From positions 1 through 30,023 of the IMG/VR virus record IMGVR_UViG_3300035228_000827: DNA of 30,023 bases, one strand, 5' to 3'. The translations under genes were made by a program, and so were the position numbers. Of the stretch, positions 21,845 through 28,567 are shown piece by piece (position 1 is the stretch's first letter; each line of letters opens with the position of its first letter). Source of the DNA: a virus. The notes under the pieces are model-generated. The model was not told where the DNA came from. It ran no database searches and saw nothing but the letters and a program-made list of their open reading frames with translations.

Positions 21845-21869
21845 CTATATGGAGCATATGCTCTATCAT
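21841..21869 (+). promoter_or_regulatory. Sigma70-type promoter with palindromic spacer
   Basis: TTGACT (21841-21846), a 17-base spacer, TATCAT (21864-21869). The -35 begins just inside the stop region of the membrane protein gene. It would drive the gene at 21898, whose binding site AGGAA lies eight bases before its ATG. Confidence 0.65.
21849..21866. repeat. Inverted repeat in promoter spacer
   Basis: ATGGAGC and GCTCTAT flank an ATAT loop; the inner GAGCATATGCTC is a perfect 12-base palindrome. Because it fills the spacer between the -35 and -10 boxes, it is well placed as an operator; a weak terminator for the upstream gene is the alternative. Confidence 0.5.
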
Positions 21870-21897
21870 AGTTAAGTAACCAACAGGAATGCTTCCA

Positions 21898-22068
21898 ATG
21901 ACCTTCACTGCGTATCCTCAAAAGTCAAAGTTTCGAGTTACATTAGAGATTGATGCTATGGATGACTTTAATCCACATAACATTGACTGGGAAAAAGTTC
22001 TAGATGTTCAAGGCAATGAGAATGTTATTGCCTATATTGAAGATCTTAGCACTCCTGATAGGTGGTAA
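21898..22068 (+). CDS. Small hypothetical protein (56 residues)
   Basis: A short frame with AGGAA at a good distance and its own sigma70-like promoter. MTFTAYPQKSKFRVTLEIDA, then DFNPHNIDWEKVLDVQGNEN and VIAYIEDLSTP. The composition fits a small beta-alpha domain; I do not recognise it. It stands alone between an early-type promoter upstream and a late promoter downstream. Confidence 0.6.
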   Translation: MTFTAYPQKSKFRVTLEIDAMDDFNPHNIDWEKVLDVQGNENVIAYIEDLSTPDRW

Positions 22069-22088
22069 ATTAGTCAATCTTGGTGGAT

Positions 22089-22096
22089 AATAAATA
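22089..22096 (+). promoter_or_regulatory. Probable T4-type late promoter (AATAAATA)
   Basis: AATAAATA, 22 bases before the ATG at 22119. It differs from TATAAATA in its first base and lacks the ACTAAAAA extension. The genes it precedes look like head-packaged proteins, which fits late expression. Confidence 0.6.
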
Positions 22097-22118
22097 ATAA
22101 TACGATTTAATATCCACC

Positions 22119-22310
22119 ATGGCGTACCATATCACCAGACCTGAAGCAATCAATTCCTCAAAAACAGTCTATTATACTGGAGGAAATGTATGGAGTGATG
22201 ATGCATCACTGAAAAAATCTTATTCCAGTAAAGCAAAAGCAGATGCTGTTATTGTTAATCCAGATGGAAAAAATGGTGGATTCAAAAATGCTACTGTAGT
22301 TTCAGGATGA
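22119..22310 (+). CDS. Small conserved protein, first gene of the internal-protein operon
   Basis: 63 residues. MAYHITRPEAINSSKTVYYT, then GGNVWSDD and YSSKAKADAVIVNPDGKNGG. Basic with a likely beta hairpin; a similar small protein occurs in other cyanophages to my recollection, function unknown. Its stop overlaps the start of the first basic internal protein (ATGA), and it follows a late promoter, so a virion or head-assembly link is plausible but not shown. Confidence 0.6.
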   Translation: MAYHITRPEAINSSKTVYYTGGNVWSDDASLKKSYSSKAKADAVIVNPDGKNGGFKNATVVSG

Positions 22311-22948
22311 AAACATTCAATCAATTTATTGCAGAAGCAATATATGATCCTGAGATTCAAGGAAGATCTCAGATCAAACAAACTGGCGCTGATGGCAGAA
22401 AAGAACCTAAAAGAGACACTGATAGCAGACGAAGACCTGGTGTAAAACCTAGAGTGAAAGCAACTGGTGGTGGTCAATCTTCCTCTGTTGGTGAATATAA
22501 GACTAGAAAAGATGTTGGTGCTACCAAGGCACGTTCCGAAAGAGAACAACAACCAACACAAGAAAGAGGTAGTGTTGAAGGTAAACAAGCCTATGCTGAT
22601 AAAGTGAAGGCAGAGAGGAAGAAAGCAGCACAGGCAAGAATAGCAGCAAGAAACTCTGGTGGTGAAGTAAAGAAGACTACTACGTCTTCAAAGGATGCTA
22701 GTAAAGAAGCATCTAGACTCCTGAAAAAGAAAGAGACTAAAAAGGTTAATCCTGATTATAAACCAAGGGAAGCATCAGGATATACTAGACCTGAGAGAAT
22801 GAAGATTACTAGAGCAGGTGAACGTGAACTGAAAGGTATCATGAAAGACCAAGAAACTGAGAAATATAAGAAAACAACAGGTCAAAATCCTGATAAGAAA
22901 GGTAAGTCTAAAATTTTGGGTAGAGTACATAAGAGGATGTCAACATGA
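22307..22948 (+). CDS. Basic internal head protein with capsid-targeting sequence (1)
   Basis: 213 residues, about a quarter Lys or Arg, without predicted hydrophobic core. The N-terminus MKTFNQFIAEA is almost the same as MKTYQEFIAEA, the capsid-targeting sequence of T4 internal proteins such as IPI and IPIII. In T4 that peptide directs proteins into the prohead and gp21 protease cuts after the glutamate of an I-x-E or L-x-E motif; here FIAE followed by Ala fits. The rest is rich in Lys, Arg, Gly, Gln and Ser (RKKAAQARIAARN, RLLKKKETKKVNP) and could lie along packaged DNA and be injected with it. The overlap with both neighbours (ATGA) shows a late operon. Internal-protein role is inferred from the signal. 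Confidence 0.65.
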   Translation: MKTFNQFIAEAIYDPEIQGRSQIKQTGADGRKEPKRDTDSRRRPGVKPRVKATGGGQSSSVGEYKTRKDVGATKARSEREQQPTQERGSVEGKQAYADKVKAERKKAAQARIAARNSGGEVKKTTTSSKDASKEASRLLKKKETKKVNPDYKPREASGYTRPERMKITRAGERELKGIMKDQETEKYKKTTGQNPDKKGKSKILGRVHKRMST

Positions 22949-23661
22949 AATCCTTCAGTAACTTTATTCAAGAAGCAAGAACTGCTGATGAAATATCAGC
23001 AGATGCTAGACAGGCAAATATAGAAAGACAGACAGATGCTAAAAAGAGATTGCGTGCTAAAAGAGATGCAATTAAAGTAAATACTGCCTCTAGATTAGGT
23101 GTTGGTGCATCCCATAATGAAGAAACTGTTTTAGAATATGCTGGTCAAACAATTAATAACACCACACAGGGTGGTAGTTCTGGAACCAGAGATGATATGG
23201 AGACAAAGAAACCACAACCATCATTACTTGCTAAGATTAGGGGTAAACAGAATGCTAAGAAAGCATCCAATAGTGTTGCCAAACAAGCAGGACAATCTGT
23301 AAAGAATGCTACTGATAATACAGCAGGCACAGGTTCACAAAGAAAACCACAAACTTATAGACAAGCAAATAAAACTGCCTCTGCTAAACCTGAAAAAGGT
23401 GGAGCAATCACCAAAACTGGTGATAACAAATCATCAACAATTGCTGCCAAGAAACCTATTGCTCAACCTGTTCAGAAAGCAAAGGTAAGAGTGCATTCAG
23501 GCAAACCTCAGTTAGGTTCAGCACAGAGACCTGATCTTGCTGGTGTTAAACCAAGACCACAGATTGCTGCTGCTCCACAACAGAAACAGATTTCTGGCAG
23601 TAGTGCTAAGAAACTACCTGCAAATCCTCAGAGGAAAGCATTACCTCAGGCAAGGAGTTAA
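22945..23661 (+). CDS. Basic internal head protein with capsid-targeting sequence (2)
   Basis: 238 residues. MKSFSNFIQEA repeats the targeting pattern of the preceding protein, with FIQE then Ala as probable cleavage site. After a helical, charged part (ADARQANIERQTDAKKRLRA) the sequence is of low complexity, rich in Lys, Gln, Ala, Pro and Thr, for example KKPIAQPVQKAKVRV and PQIAAAPQQKQISGSSAKKL, and is probably disordered. Apart from the first 11 residues it does not match its neighbour, so the targeting peptide is the shared part, as among the T4 internal proteins. It ends the late operon; the first early element begins directly after its stop. Confidence 0.6.
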   Translation: MKSFSNFIQEARTADEISADARQANIERQTDAKKRLRAKRDAIKVNTASRLGVGASHNEETVLEYAGQTINNTTQGGSSGTRDDMETKKPQPSLLAKIRGKQNAKKASNSVAKQAGQSVKNATDNTAGTGSQRKPQTYRQANKTASAKPEKGGAITKTGDNKSSTIAAKKPIAQPVQKAKVRVHSGKPQLGSAQRPDLAGVKPRPQIAAAPQQKQISGSSAKKLPANPQRKALPQARS

Positions 23662-23662
23662 A

Positions 23663-23691
23663 GTTAGTAACCTGTAAAGGTCTACTATATT
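23663..23691 (+). promoter_or_regulatory. Early promoter element, copy 1
   Basis: GTTAGT, 17-base spacer, TATATT. It begins two bases after the stop of the internal protein gene and ends 15 bases before the ATG at 23707. Seven related copies follow to the right edge. Confidence 0.65.
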
Positions 23692-23706
23692 GATTGACAC
23701 CACATT

Positions 23707-24258
23707 ATGACTATTTTTGTTTGTAAAGGTGCTTGGAAGGACCATAGAGGTGCTAGGCATAACTTTGAGTTAGAATCTGATAGAGCAGAGCGTAAGTTTA
23801 TTAAAGAACTTGTTGCTGCTCAATATCCATGTGAAGAAAAAGATGTTATTATTATTTCAGTGAGACAACCACAATCTCCACATATTGCTAACTTTCAAGG
23901 ATATGAAAAACAGGCAATTGATAACTCTGAATCTACACCATTAATGTCTGGGTCTATTGGCAGTGATGCAAATAGTAATAGTGGAGGGGTGCAAACGTTT
24001 GGATTACTTTTCTTAGGATTTCTCTGCTTTATTATCTACATGTCTGCTCCTGTGATTGCACTTGTGGGTGCTGGTGGATTAGCATTCAAAGTAACTAAGA
24101 ATCGCACTCATGGATTGCAATGGTTTAAGAGAACTGGTATAATACTATTAACAACTGGTCTTGCCTCAATGATAAGTTTTTATGGAACTATTGAAGCAAA
24201 GGGTAGTATAGAAACATGGTGGAATAATATTGAAACAGAGCAAGTATCATATGAATAA
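23707..24258 (+). CDS. Membrane protein of unknown function
   Basis: 183 residues. The N-terminal 95 residues are soluble (MTIFVCKGAWKDHRG, then ERKFIKELVAAQYPCEEKDV) and look like a small alpha-beta domain. Hydrophobic segments lie at about 98-112 (FGLLFLGFLCFIIYM), 114-128 (APVIALVGAGGLAF) and 144-160 (GIILLTTGLASMISF), giving two or three membrane passes. VGAGGLAFK between them is a Gly-rich turn. I do not recognise a family. Transcribed from the first early element, so it acts early, perhaps on the host inner or thylakoid membrane. Confidence 0.65.
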   Translation: MTIFVCKGAWKDHRGARHNFELESDRAERKFIKELVAAQYPCEEKDVIIISVRQPQSPHIANFQGYEKQAIDNSESTPLMSGSIGSDANSNSGGVQTFGLLFLGFLCFIIYMSAPVIALVGAGGLAFKVTKNRTHGLQWFKRTGIILLTTGLASMISFYGTIEAKGSIETWWNNIETEQVSYE

Positions 24259-24259
24259 A

Positions 24260-24285
24260 GTTAGTAACCATTGATCTACATCACC
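24260..24285 (+). promoter_or_regulatory. Early promoter element, copy 2 (degenerate)
   Basis: AAAGTTAGTAACC is intact but the following spacer (ATTGATCTACATC) has diverged and no TATAGT box stands at 17 bases; TATCAT occurs later at 24291-24296. Either this copy uses another -10 box or it is weak. Confidence 0.4.
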
Positions 24286-24304
24286 TTTTTTATCATTTCA
24301 CATC

Positions 24305-25243
24305 ATGACAACTACAACATCAATCTCACTCATTGAACTCTCAAAAAAGATTCTGGCAAAAGAATTGCCCCTAATTCCTATTGATTTAGATCTATTTTTT
24401 GAGCAAGATTCTCATGGAAATTGGGTAATTGATAGTGAAACTCGCATTCAGGTAAGAGAAGATGAAGTCAATACTGATTTCATTGATAAGAAAGTTCAAT
24501 ATGTATTGAACACAAATGATGAAAGCGATTTAGACATACTTGTGGTTGTTCAGATGCCTGATAAATCACTTAAACTCTTTGGTGGTGCTCATACTGCTAG
24601 CATCAAGATGGAGTTGGGACATGTTGCAAGTGATGCTATCATTCTTGATTTTGAAAAAGATTTAGGTGGTTCAATGGCATATCTCAAAATACTTGGTAAC
24701 TTACTTAACAAACCATCCAAAGAACAACAACCATATACTAATGATGATGTGAAAAACTGCCTCTATGAATTTATGGCAGAGAAGGAGCAAAATGGGTTAG
24801 ATCCTAAACCTACAGATGAAGAAATAAATTGGTTTGTTTCAATGTTTCCAGATGTAAGTAGGAAGTCACTGGGACAATATATTTCAAATACTTCTGCTGG
24901 TGGACGTCATCAAGCAAATAAAACATATTCTTCACAACAGTTGAAAAATATAGCAAAAGCATATACTGACATGGAGGAATTTACTGGTTACACTATTGCT
25001 GGACCATATGACCTGTCTCATGCTCAAGATAGTGTTTTAGGTTTAGCACTGAGAAAGATGATAGATGAAAAAACTAGGAAAGTAGTAATTTTGTTATATT
25101 GTAAGAATATGGCACAGCAGAATATGTGGGTTGATAAAAATGGCAATGCAACTACAAGGAGGTCAAACATTTTGAATACCTATAATAATATTTCTAAGTA
25201 TTTTGATATTCAAATTGTTTGGAAAATGGTAAAATACAAGTAA
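24305..25243 (+). CDS. ParB/sulfiredoxin-fold-like protein
   Basis: 312 residues. Residues about 15-115 resemble the ParB N-terminal domain: LPLIPIDLDLFFEQD near the start, an ILVVVQMPDKSLKLFGGAHT segment where ParB-type proteins have a strand leading to G-x-H-R, then ASIKMELGHVASDAIIL, a helix and strand. The usual arginine is a threonine here (GGAHT). The middle holds a helical region (TDEEINWFVSMFPDVSRKSL), possibly DNA binding. The end, KVVILLYCKNMAQQNMWVDK, is unassigned. ParB-fold enzymes can bind DNA, hydrolyse CTP or cut nucleic acid. It has its own early element and is followed by a helicase gene, also with its own element. The fold is a moderate guess from pattern. Confidence 0.5.
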   Translation: MTTTTSISLIELSKKILAKELPLIPIDLDLFFEQDSHGNWVIDSETRIQVREDEVNTDFIDKKVQYVLNTNDESDLDILVVVQMPDKSLKLFGGAHTASIKMELGHVASDAIILDFEKDLGGSMAYLKILGNLLNKPSKEQQPYTNDDVKNCLYEFMAEKEQNGLDPKPTDEEINWFVSMFPDVSRKSLGQYISNTSAGGRHQANKTYSSQQLKNIAKAYTDMEEFTGYTIAGPYDLSHAQDSVLGLALRKMIDEKTRKVVILLYCKNMAQQNMWVDKNGNATTRRSNILNTYNNISKYFDIQIVWKMVKYK

Positions 25244-25248
25244 TTATT

Positions 25249-25277
25249 GTTAGTAACCTCTGAATGTCCACTATATT
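25249..25277 (+). promoter_or_regulatory. Early promoter element, copy 3
   Basis: GTTAGT, 17-base spacer containing CCTCTGAATGTCC, TATATT. It lies between the ParB-like gene and the helicase gene. Confidence 0.65.
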
Positions 25278-25292
25278 ACAAGCACACTTTTG

Positions 25293-26471
25293 ATGATCAC
25301 TCTTCGTCCACACCAGCAGACTGCCCTTAATGCTATGCGTCAGAATGCTCTGGGTCAAATCATTGTCCCCACTGGTGGTGGTAAGACTTTGATTGCAATC
25401 ATGGATGCAGTCAAACGTTTTGAGGTGAATGTTCCTAGAAACATTGTTGTTGTTTGTCCTAGGATTCTCCTGGTTGAACAACTCTCTGCTGAGTATCTTG
25501 AGCACATTACTAATGCTAATGTCCTCCATGTTCATAGTGGAGAGACAAAGCATTTCAAAACTACCAAGTCTGATCGTATCAACTTGTTTGTTTCTATGTG
25601 CAACACAGTGCGTGAGCATACTATCATCTTCACCACATATCACTCTCTACATCGTATTCAAGAGGCAGGGATTAATGTAGATACAATATACTTTGATGAG
25701 GCACATAATAGTGTTCAACGTCACTTCTATGTCTCCACTGAGTATTTCAGCAAGAAAGCAGATCGCTGCTTCTATTTCACAGCAACTAGAAAGACTTCAC
25801 TGACTCCTTCTAAACCAGGCATGAACTGGGTTGAGACTTATGGTCAGGTGATTGCAAGAGTTTCTGCACCATTACTGGTTGGTCAGGGTTATATCCTGCC
25901 CCCTAAGGTTAAAGTCATTGAGATGGATAAGTATCCAGTCAAAGGCATTACTCCCTGCATGGATTCACGCAATGTTCTGGCATCTATTGATGATATTGCT
26001 ATCAAGAAAGTGTTGGTCTGTGTGAAGACTAGCAAGCAGTTGGTTAATCTATTTCTGACTGATTTTGCTGATCAACTCAAAGAGAGGGGTTATTCCTATC
26101 TTTATATCACATCCAAGACTGGTGCAGTTGTTGATGGTAAGAAAGTCAATAGAGAGGTATTCTTCAATACATTGAACACTTGGGGTAAGGATAAGGAAAA
26201 AAAGTTTGTTGTTCTCCATAGGTCAATCCTGTCTGAGGGTATCAATTGTTCTGAACTTGAGGGTGTTATCTTTCTCAGGGCAATGGATGCTATTGAAATG
26301 GCACAAACAATTGGAAGAGTAATCAGGGTAGGTAGTGAGAACAAAACCTATGGTTGTCTCTGTGTTCCAGTGTATTCTAAGGTGGGTATTGCTACTGAGA
26401 AAGCATTGCAAAGAGTTGTGGATATTGTGTTTGAGAAGGGTGAAATGTTAGACTCAGTAGCAAGGAAATAA
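25293..26471 (+). CDS. DEAH-type superfamily 2 helicase
   Basis: 392 residues from the ATG at 25293; a TTG one codon earlier is possible. Motifs in order: a Q-like RPHQQTAL (5-12), Walker A VPTGGGKT (25-32), motif Ia VCPRILLVEQL (54-64), DEAH (135-138), TAT (163-165), and motif VI MAQTIGRVIR (336-345) with the arginine finger. Motif V is SEGINCSELEGVIFLRA (314-330). This is a complete two-domain SF2 core of the restriction-helicase or UvsW style, with no extra nuclease or DNA-binding domain. In T4, UvsW unwinds branched DNA and R-loops and helps switch replication modes; whether this gene is the functional counterpart is not clear. Two small genes follow closely. Confidence 0.85.
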   Translation: MITLRPHQQTALNAMRQNALGQIIVPTGGGKTLIAIMDAVKRFEVNVPRNIVVVCPRILLVEQLSAEYLEHITNANVLHVHSGETKHFKTTKSDRINLFVSMCNTVREHTIIFTTYHSLHRIQEAGINVDTIYFDEAHNSVQRHFYVSTEYFSKKADRCFYFTATRKTSLTPSKPGMNWVETYGQVIARVSAPLLVGQGYILPPKVKVIEMDKYPVKGITPCMDSRNVLASIDDIAIKKVLVCVKTSKQLVNLFLTDFADQLKERGYSYLYITSKTGAVVDGKKVNREVFFNTLNTWGKDKEKKFVVLHRSILSEGINCSELEGVIFLRAMDAIEMAQTIGRVIRVGSENKTYGCLCVPVYSKVGIATEKALQRVVDIVFEKGEMLDSVARK

Positions 26472-26474
26472 AAA

Positions 26475-26699
26475 ATGAAAGTAACTAATCACAACTCAAC
26501 CCTGCTGAACTCTAATAATGAGGAGGCAGGATTTATTGTGGGTAAGTATGATGACCCTCTGATGTATGCTGCTATACCTGTTTCAGGGAGCACTACAAAA
26601 CTTGCTATTATACATCAAGGCAACATCCTGAAAATGTGTAGGAACAGACAATCTGCATTAAACTTTATAGATAAACATAGAAACAAAAAAAGAAAATGA
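26475..26699 (+). CDS. Small hypothetical protein
   Basis: 74 residues, three bases after the helicase stop. MKVTNHNSTLLNSNNEEAGF, a strand-like MYAAIPVSGSTTKLAIIHQG and a basic end (FIDKHRNKKRK). No known motif. It shares the helicase transcript and its stop overlaps the next start (ATGA). Confidence 0.6.
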   Translation: MKVTNHNSTLLNSNNEEAGFIVGKYDDPLMYAAIPVSGSTTKLAIIHQGNILKMCRNRQSALNFIDKHRNKKRK

Positions 26700-26959
26700 A
26701 GAAGAGAATCAAGACCTTAGGTGAACTTCAAAAGCACGTGACTGCATTAGTTAAACGTCATGGTGAGACAGCATCTTGTGCTGCTTGGACTATATCAAGA
26801 GAAGACTTTTTGACTATTGGTGATAATCAAAGAGATGTGTTAGTTGATGAAAGAGAAGTTAAAAGTATGATAGATGATATACATTTGTTTGAATATAATT
26901 TTATTGATGACCATTTGCAGAGGATTATTGGTAATGAGAAGACAAATCGTAACTTATAA
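26696..26959 (+). CDS. Small hypothetical protein
   Basis: 87 residues. MKKRIKTLGELQKHVTALVK is basic and helical; then ETASCAAWTISREDFLTIGD and an acidic, helical end (EVKSMIDDIHLFEYN). No family recognised. Last gene of the helicase unit; the next early element begins two bases after its stop. Confidence 0.6.
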   Translation: MKKRIKTLGELQKHVTALVKRHGETASCAAWTISREDFLTIGDNQRDVLVDEREVKSMIDDIHLFEYNFIDDHLQRIIGNEKTNRNL

Positions 26960-26961
26960 AA

Positions 26962-26990
26962 GTTAGTAACCTCCAAAGGTCTGCTATAGT
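26962..26990 (+). promoter_or_regulatory. Early promoter element, copy 4
   Basis: GTTAGT, 17-base spacer with CCTCCAAAGGTC, TATAGT. The final T of the box is followed at once by the ATG of the gene at 26991, unlike the other copies where a leader intervenes. Confidence 0.6.
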
Positions 26991-27164
26991 ATGAATACAA
27001 CTAATCCCTACATTGAAAACCTAGTTCAGAAAGGATACTCTGTAAAAGAGTGTCAAACACCATCAAAGACTAAAAAGTCTTTTCCTTGTGTAATTCATGG
27101 TCGTCAATTTGATACTGAAGAGCAGTATCTTGATGAACTCAATGACTTTCTAAATGGTAACTAA
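26991..27164 (+). CDS. Small hypothetical protein (57 residues)
   Basis: The frame begins MNTTNPYIENLVQKGYSVKE, continues with TKKSFPCVIHGRQFDTEEQY and ends LDELNDFLNGN. It has the regular look of a coding sequence and lies between two early elements. No family known. The start codon touches the -10 box upstream; an mRNA from that promoter would be expected to begin inside or after it, so the protein may be made from read-through transcripts or by leaderless translation. No other ATG exists in frame. Confidence 0.55.
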   Translation: MNTTNPYIENLVQKGYSVKECQTPSKTKKSFPCVIHGRQFDTEEQYLDELNDFLNGN

Positions 27165-27168
27165 TAAA

Positions 27169-27197
27169 GTTAGTAACCTCCAAATGTCTCCTATAGT
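27169..27197 (+). promoter_or_regulatory. Early promoter element, copy 5
   Basis: GTTAGT, 17-base spacer with CCTCCAAATGTC, TATAGT, then GTGTAACCACT. This is the best match to the common form. The ATG at 27215 lies 17 bases downstream. Confidence 0.7.
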
Positions 27198-27214
27198 GTA
27201 ACCACTGACTTATT

Positions 27215-27559
27215 ATGATTCTCACTCAATCCAAAACTGAATTTCTTACTGAATGTCTTCTAGAAGTTGTTAATAATAGATTCAAGGTTGATTCTATTGA
27301 ATCAGGTCATTCTTCTTACTATAAATTGACCTTTGATGTGAACAAGAAATATATCAAAGTTTATAACAACACTGTATACAGTGAAGCATCAACCATTCCT
27401 AGTCGTCATGTGTTTATGTTCATTGATAAAGAGTCTGGTGCATGTTACAAACCAGCATCATTCAAGGCACCTGCAAAGGGTATTAGATTCTTTCTTGAAA
27501 GTTTAGTTGAAAACCCTGAAATTGTTGATTGTTATGGTTCTTTCCTCTATCGTCGTTGA
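27215..27559 (+). CDS. Conserved phage protein of unknown function
   Basis: 114 residues. The second half carries the pattern HVFMFIDKESGACYKPASFK followed by APAKGIRFFLE and a final CYGSFLYRR. I recognise this KPA-x-x-x-x-P-A-x-x-x-R-F and G-S-x-L-Y-R order from a family common in marine and other tailed phages and never given a function. The first half (YYKLTFDVNKKYIKVYNN) is a beta sheet. It has the best early element directly upstream, so it is probably highly and early expressed. Confidence 0.7.
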   Translation: MILTQSKTEFLTECLLEVVNNRFKVDSIESGHSSYYKLTFDVNKKYIKVYNNTVYSEASTIPSRHVFMFIDKESGACYKPASFKAPAKGIRFFLESLVENPEIVDCYGSFLYRR

Positions 27560-27564
27560 TTAGT

Positions 27565-27798
27565 ATGAACAACATCCAAACTGAACTCACTATTATGAAC
27601 ATAGATCAAAGATTGACTGAAATCAGTGAAAGATTGCAAGAAGCAGTTAAAGTTTGTTATGAGGCAGAATCTGCCCCTATTGACAGCAATGAGGGTTATC
27701 CTTATGCTGTGGGTTGGTCTAGATCTGCTATGAATGCTGCTGTTGATAACTTAACTAGAATTGTTAAAGAATATCAATCCATCACTTTGAGCAATTAA
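27565..27798 (+). CDS. Small hypothetical protein
   Basis: 77 residues from the ATG at 27565, five bases after the previous stop; an ATG at 27598 would give a shorter form. NIDQRLTEISERLQEAVKVC and RSAMNAAVDNLTRIVKEYQS are amphipathic helices, likely a helical hairpin. GYPYAVGWSR joins them. No family known. Co-transcribed with the gene before it. Confidence 0.6.
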   Translation: MNNIQTELTIMNIDQRLTEISERLQEAVKVCYEAESAPIDSNEGYPYAVGWSRSAMNAAVDNLTRIVKEYQSITLSN

Positions 27799-27799
27799 A

Positions 27800-27828
27800 G
27801 TTAGTAACCTCTAAAAGTCCACTACAGT
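27800..27828 (+). promoter_or_regulatory. Early promoter element, copy 6
   Basis: GTTAGT, 17-base spacer with CCTCTAAAAGTCC, TACAGT. It starts two bases after the previous stop. Confidence 0.6.
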
Positions 27829-27852
27829 ATACCCACTCAATCAAAACAGACC

Positions 27853-28071
27853 ATGAATAATTCGTCACAAATTCTTAAAGAACTTCAAGAATTGCGTATT
27901 ACTTGGAAACGTCAGAATCTTACATTTACATCAGCACAGCAAGAACGTTACACTGAACTAACTGAACTTCGCAGGGCATTTATTGAACTTTGGACAGAAC
28001 AGGGTCGTGTCTGGGTTGGACCTTCTAAAGCAGGCAATAACTTTGATAGGGGAGAAACTGCTGAAGTTTGA
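27853..28071 (+). CDS. Conserved small cyanophage-type protein
   Basis: 72 residues. Helical start (SQILKELQELRITWKRQNLT), then QQERYTELTELRRAFIELW and a conserved-looking GRVWVGPSKAGNNFDRGE. I recall the ELRR and EQGRVWVGPS patterns from other cyanophages, without function. It shares a unit with the gene at 28110. Confidence 0.65.
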   Translation: MNNSSQILKELQELRITWKRQNLTFTSAQQERYTELTELRRAFIELWTEQGRVWVGPSKAGNNFDRGETAEV

Positions 28072-28109
28072 GTTAATCTTCACACTGTAAATCTACTCTT
28101 TTTATTATC

Positions 28110-28517
28110 ATGGGAACTAGATCACGCATTGGTATTCAACTTTCAGATGATTCTATCCTTTCTGCTTATCATCATTATGATGGTTATCCTGAGTGGTTGG
28201 GTCGTATTCTTCAAACACATTATAACACCAGAGAATCAGTTTCTGAACTGATTGATGGTGGTGATATGTCAGTCTGTTGGACAACTGAACGTTGGGACAG
28301 TGCAAAAATAAGAGGATATGGTCCTCAATACTATTCTCAGAGGGGAGAGAATTGTCCTCCTCGTCTTGATTCAAATGTGAGAGAATATGTTGATAATGGT
28401 GAGGAATTCGCATATATCTTCAATCGTGAAGATGTATGGGTTGCTATTGATTGTCATGAGTTTGATGACAAAGATCCTGAAACTGTTTCTATTCCAAATG
28501 GTAGACTTGTTTGCTAA
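28110..28517 (+). CDS. Conserved phage protein, paralogue of the gene at 15953
   Basis: 135 residues, function unknown. MGTRSRIGIQLSDDSILSAY opens a compact domain with HHYDGYPEWLGRILQTHY, LIDGGDMSVCW and EEFAYIFNREDVWVAID. It is a member of a family I recall as widespread in T4-like marine phages. Invariant-looking residues shared with its relative are SRIG, ILS, YH, EWL, THY, GGD, CW and EEF. The relative lies in the late fibre region. The fold appears alpha-beta. The YH and HHYDG histidines could be functional, but no catalytic motif is known to me. Confidence 0.7.
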   Translation: MGTRSRIGIQLSDDSILSAYHHYDGYPEWLGRILQTHYNTRESVSELIDGGDMSVCWTTERWDSAKIRGYGPQYYSQRGENCPPRLDSNVREYVDNGEEFAYIFNREDVWVAIDCHEFDDKDPETVSIPNGRLVC

Positions 28518-28521
28518 TACA

Positions 28522-28550
28522 GTTAGTAACCTCCAAATGTCCCCTGTAGT
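28522..28550 (+). promoter_or_regulatory. Early promoter element, copy 7
   Basis: GTTAGT, 17-base spacer with CCTCCAAATGTCC, TGTAGT, then GTGTAACCACC. The -10 box has one change (G for A). Confidence 0.6.
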
Positions 28551-28567
28551 GTAACCACCAAAAGATT

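Noticed and set aside
23694-23699. TTGACA just downstream of early element 1 as a -35 box
   Set aside because: The matching -10 position lies inside the coding sequence of 23707 and has no suitable bases.
17619-23706. Possible tRNA or other RNA genes in the small-gene region
   Set aside because: The intergenic gaps are under about 120 bases and none shows an acceptor stem with T-loop sequence; nothing cloverleaf-like was found by eye.
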